64,000 nucleotides of DNA, from assembly GCA_018340805.1 (NCBI GenBank), contig JACMZG010001911.1, positions 49,652,127-49,716,126 of the forward strand, read 5' to 3'. The notes under the pieces were generated by a model. It saw nothing but the letters and a program-made list of their open reading frames with translations, was not told the origin of the DNA and did no database searches. This document shows, piece by piece, positions 60,518 to 64,000 of the stretch. This DNA is from Microvelia longipes. Its lineage: Eukaryota; Arthropoda; Insecta; Hemiptera; Veliidae. Both the position numbers and the translations under genes were made by a program. Within the stretch, counting starts at the first letter, position 1. The number at the start of each line of letters is the position of its first letter.

Positions 60518-61899
60518 CTTCGACAGAGTTTATTTATGTTCGACATCATTTCAAGTGTCCCTTGAATTTGTAAGTGACCAATATAAGAGGGAGATACGAG
60601 TTAGATCCCAATGCCTACAAGCCCCCCCGCCCATTGATTTATATTAATAAAAGCCATAAATTTATCGATTTCGAAGATAAATAATCGTAATTATTATTTG
60701 ATTCTTATGTTACTACTACATTTATCCTCTAGCTTGACGATTTACATCACGTTTATCCCTTAATACCATTGTTTTTGATCTTTGTACTAATTTCATATGA
60801 AGCTTACATATGACTATAGAATGTACAATATTATGATTGCCCATAAATAGATGAATTGTAAACCTATTGGAGGTAATAAAACATAAACAATTCTATACCA
60901 TAAACAATTATGGAGAATAAGTCGACAAGTCCAAGTCTTTATTGGCCTAAATGTTCCAATTTCAAGCTAATAAAAACTTTCATCTCATGGAAGATGGTCG
61001 TAAAATTGAGCAGACAATAAAACACCAAACTATATAAAGGTATGGATTTGAACTTTTTCACTTTACGGCGAGGATACTGGTTTAGAAATAGCCGACTCAC
61101 AGTCTTCTTAAAGTAGGTTTATTGTCTACGAAATTTCTTCGACTACTAGTCTCGATATTTTTAAATCAAGATTAAGATAATATTTAATTAATTTATTGTA
61201 GAAAAAAAAATATTAATGGTATTGCAATTTGACCCGTTAGAGACCAGGCTAGCCAATTTTGAAATGAAGGTATATTTTGAACGCCTCCTTGAGAAACGGA
61301 TTGATATTAAAATTAGGTTATTCTGACGTATTTTTATTAGTTCGGTGAGCTATACATGCCTCCATTGAGACTATGGAAGTTCCATATATACATGGCAAAA
61401 TGCCTTGTAACAATAAAGACTAATACATGATGCAAATTTGCGTCATTTCCATCGCGTAAATTTTAACGTTGTATCTAATATTGCGGCAACTAGATGCAGA
61501 AAAAAATTATCTGAAAACAATATTAGTTCATTTAGGCATGATAACTCAAATATGATAACGTATGATAACGGAAATAATTAATCGTTGCTGAACTTATGCA
61601 TATAGTGTGTTTGAGCCTAGAACAATGATTATTACCTAATAGTTTTTAGGCTTATTTTCCTTTAATATCAACATAATATAGTATTTATAAAGTCATGATG
61701 AAATTTAATACACATGCCATGTGTTTTATACTATATATTGTTAACAGACCTTTGAAGTTTAAAATTTATTATCAGCGTTACGTCTGGTTTTATTAATTGA
61801 CATATACATATAGTTGGGCGTATTAATATAACATGGGGGCAGAGGAACCCCCCCCCCTCTAGCCGAGCAGGGTTGTTGCAAAAATTATATAAAAACTAT
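60518..61899. other. AT-rich, nothing recognised
   Basis: No frame or RNA gene; a C run with flanking GGGGGCAGAGG is at 61833-61860. Confidence 0.5.
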
Positions 61900-63480
61900 G
61901 GTTCAGGCAAGGAAAAGCATTTTTTAAATAACTTTATAAACTTAATTTAAATTTTAATTTTATAAAAATACTTAATTGATTTTATAATTTATATATATAT
62001 ATATAATAATTTAGAGCTAAAATGTTAACTGTTGTCTTAAAAAAATTAAATTTGTTTATTAGTTCTACATATTAACTTTGGTGTAGATATTTTTTAGTAA
62101 AATAAAAACTAAAATATCCGCCATATTTAGTTCAGTTCAGTTCAATAATAAGATGTATTTTGTTTTAAGGGCATTCACAATACTTGCGGTAGCGATCGTC
62201 CATTGCGTGCGGTGACAGCTCAAACTCCAACCTATGCAATCGTATGGGACGTTCTTAAACAATTGGCGGTAGCGTTGCGGAAAATGGAAATTTCCGCAAA
62301 CCTACTGAACCCGCACAAAAGATCTAGTGATTACTATTTGATTGATTACAAAACACCTAAGAGTCCTGACGAGGAATAAACGTTTCCGTTTTCAAAGTTT
62401 TGGAATTTTTCTTACCCTAAAGACCCTAGTATTCTTTAATTAAAGAATACTTTTATTTTGTTTGGATTTTGATTCTTGTCATGCTTTAAGTCGTTTTAAA
62501 TTTTTTTATTTATTTTAAATTTTAATTTTAATAAAAAAAGTTATGTATTTATCTAAAAATGATATTATTTTGTTATTTGAAACACAATATTGTTTATTTT
62601 ATTATTTTTGTTTGTGCTGTGTCTTTTAAAGTGTTTAAAATTTTCCTTTTAGTTTTGATTTAGTTCCAAGTTTTGTTTTTTATGTTTCTATATATTCTTA
62701 AATCAAATTTATTTCTTAATAATCCCGGTGTTCGCCAATTGAATGGTAAAATAGTTTTATATCTTGATCCGTTTTATTTTATCTTCAATGCAAGTTGATC
62801 TGAAATGTTTATACATTATTTCTGTTCTCTTGGTTTTACTGCCTAATAGTATTTAACAAGTAAGATCCGGAGTTGAAATGTAATTTTTAAAAACAAGACT
62901 ATTACTTACATTTATAACAGTTACAATTGCATGTAAATAAACTGAACCAGATAAACTTTGCCCGTTTTGATATAGGGTTGATCCAGTTAAAAAAATATTT
63001 AAACTAGACCATATGAAATTTTAATAAGAAAAAATAATTTGAACAAGAAATGAACTATCATTTAGAGTGAAAGTTCCCATTATCATCAGACATGATTAAA
63101 TAAAATAAAATAATTGGATATATAAAAAAATTAAAATATAAAAAAATCTAAAGACAACAGCTCGTCCAAAACAACCTTTTCTTCTTCGTCTTTTTTATCT
63201 TTGCTAAGAAAAATACATTTTTTTTGTTTCCTAAATTCGGAACAAGAGTGCGCTGCGTTAGCAGCTTTTGAGGCCGTAGCGTGGCATTGTGGATCCATCA
63301 TTTTCCGGATTGCAATTACAGCTACGCACGCAACGGCCTGACGCATCGCTACCGCAGTATTCTGAATGCACCTTTATTCATTAATACTGTTTGAATAAAA
63401 CTAGTTTTGATTTGTATTTTAAGTTGCTTTATTTTTTTAAACAAAACATGAACTTATTTTTATTGTTTGTAATACATACA
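61900..63480 (+). repeat. Second copy of the 23.45-kb repeat, split by a Harbinger-like element
   Basis: The left part is 61900-62167 and the right part 63374-63480. Joined across the insertion they follow the 23454-23843 copy. The right end passes into a TG microsatellite at 63486, where the other copy has CA. Confidence 0.7.
62168..63373. mobile_element. Harbinger-like non-autonomous element with TTA target duplication
   Basis: The left terminus AGGGCATTCACAATACTTGC and the right terminus (reverse complement AGGTGCATTCAGAATACTGC) share a longer inverted repeat that includes GCGGTAGCGAT and TTGCGTGCG. TTA flanks both ends (62165-62167, 63374-63376). The flanking DNA continues as a repeat whose uninterrupted relative at 23454-23843 shows the empty site at 23735-23737. 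The 1.2-kb interior is AT-rich. The minus-strand frame 63131-63346 begins inside the terminal repeat and encodes a lysine/glutamate-rich peptide that I do not recognise as a transposase. Confidence 0.8.
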
Positions 63481-63484
63481 TACA

Positions 63485-63485
<1 letters not shown>

Positions 63486-63529
<44 letters not shown>

Positions 63530-63682
63530 TGTGTGTGTTGTGTGTGTGTGTGTGTGTGGTGTGTGTTGTGGTTGTGTGTGTGTGTGTGGTAATATATATA
63601 TATATATATAATATATATAATATATTAATATATATATATATATAATAATATATATAATATATATATTATATATATATATATA
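63486..63682. repeat. (TG)n then (TA)n microsatellite
   Basis: TG repeats with GG interruptions, then imperfect TA repeats. The two frames through it are artefacts. Confidence 0.95.
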
Positions 63683-64000
63683 TGATGGGCCCCCCTCTAA
63701 AGGCAACCCATACATTTAATAATTACATTAATAAATACATTTTTGAGATTTTTGTGACAAGTTTTCATCTCTTAGAATTAACACACTGGGGGCTAATGAA
63801 TGATGCAAAAATTCACTTGAACGTAATATTCAGAGAGATTTTCCGGTTTCGATTTTTAGAAGCAACATACTTTATTTACGAGCTAACGATTAAAAAAGGA
63901 AAGTAAAATGACAAATAGTACAACAATTATTTCTCAAAAGAAAAAAAAATAATAAAATAGTATTAATTATCGAAACAGGCATATTCAATAAGGCCATGAC
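63683..64000. other. Unassigned end of window
   Basis: The plus frame 63682-63906 has no recognisable motif. Confidence 0.4.

Noticed and set aside
63131..63346. Minus-strand frame considered as a Harbinger transposase or MADF start
   Set aside because: Its N-terminus is translated from the terminal inverted repeat and the rest has no recognisable domain.

Overview
This window is AT-rich eukaryotic DNA with long TA and CA/TG microsatellites, split genes with consensus GT/AG splice sites, and many transposon remnants. It looks like an invertebrate animal, probably an arthropod. The mix of Jockey-like LINEs, an I/R1-like LINE tail, copia-like and Penelope-like retroelements, hAT MITEs and TTA-target DNA elements supports this, but no feature fixes the species. 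Most long open frames are chance frames through minisatellites or fragments of transposable elements.

Host genes are sparse. The one confident host exon is the first coding exon of BBS9/PTHB1, a BBSome subunit, on the minus strand at 52328-52593, ending at a GTAAGT donor. A weaker candidate is a plus-strand terminal exon at 41140-41259, preceded by a TACTAAT branch point, a T-rich tract and AG. Its gene is unknown.

Layout: 1-9 kb is AT-rich DNA with microsatellites, perfect hairpins and a 310-bp tandem duplication. At 9.0-9.5 kb lie two members of a repeat family carrying hammerhead-ribozyme-like cores. 13-18 kb holds a dispersed foldback family. 18.2-22.5 kb holds degenerate tandem repeats, tRNA-derived SINE copies, and a TTA-target DNA element with a 5'-truncated LINE inside it. 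23.2 kb has a 60-bp hAT-type MITE. 25-27.1 kb has two adjacent minisatellites (26-bp and 42-bp units). 29-42 kb is occupied by two diverged copies of a copia-like element facing each other, with a 2.3-kb Jockey LINE between them. 43.9-45.3 kb has two foldback elements, the first with ribozyme-like motifs. 47.2 kb has a Penelope-like reverse transcriptase fragment. 49.9-50.8 kb has a 618-bp hAT element inside a tandem repeat. 53.1 kb has a tRNA-Gly-like SINE. 59.8-60.5 kb has a second Jockey fragment. 62.2-63.4 kb has a Harbinger-like element whose empty site is preserved in a paralogous repeat at 23.7 kb.

The genes do not form a pathway. The window is best read as intronic and intergenic DNA around BBS9 and one unknown gene, built up by nested transposition. 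All repeat relations were found by eye, without alignment software, so boundaries are approximate except where target-site duplications fix them.
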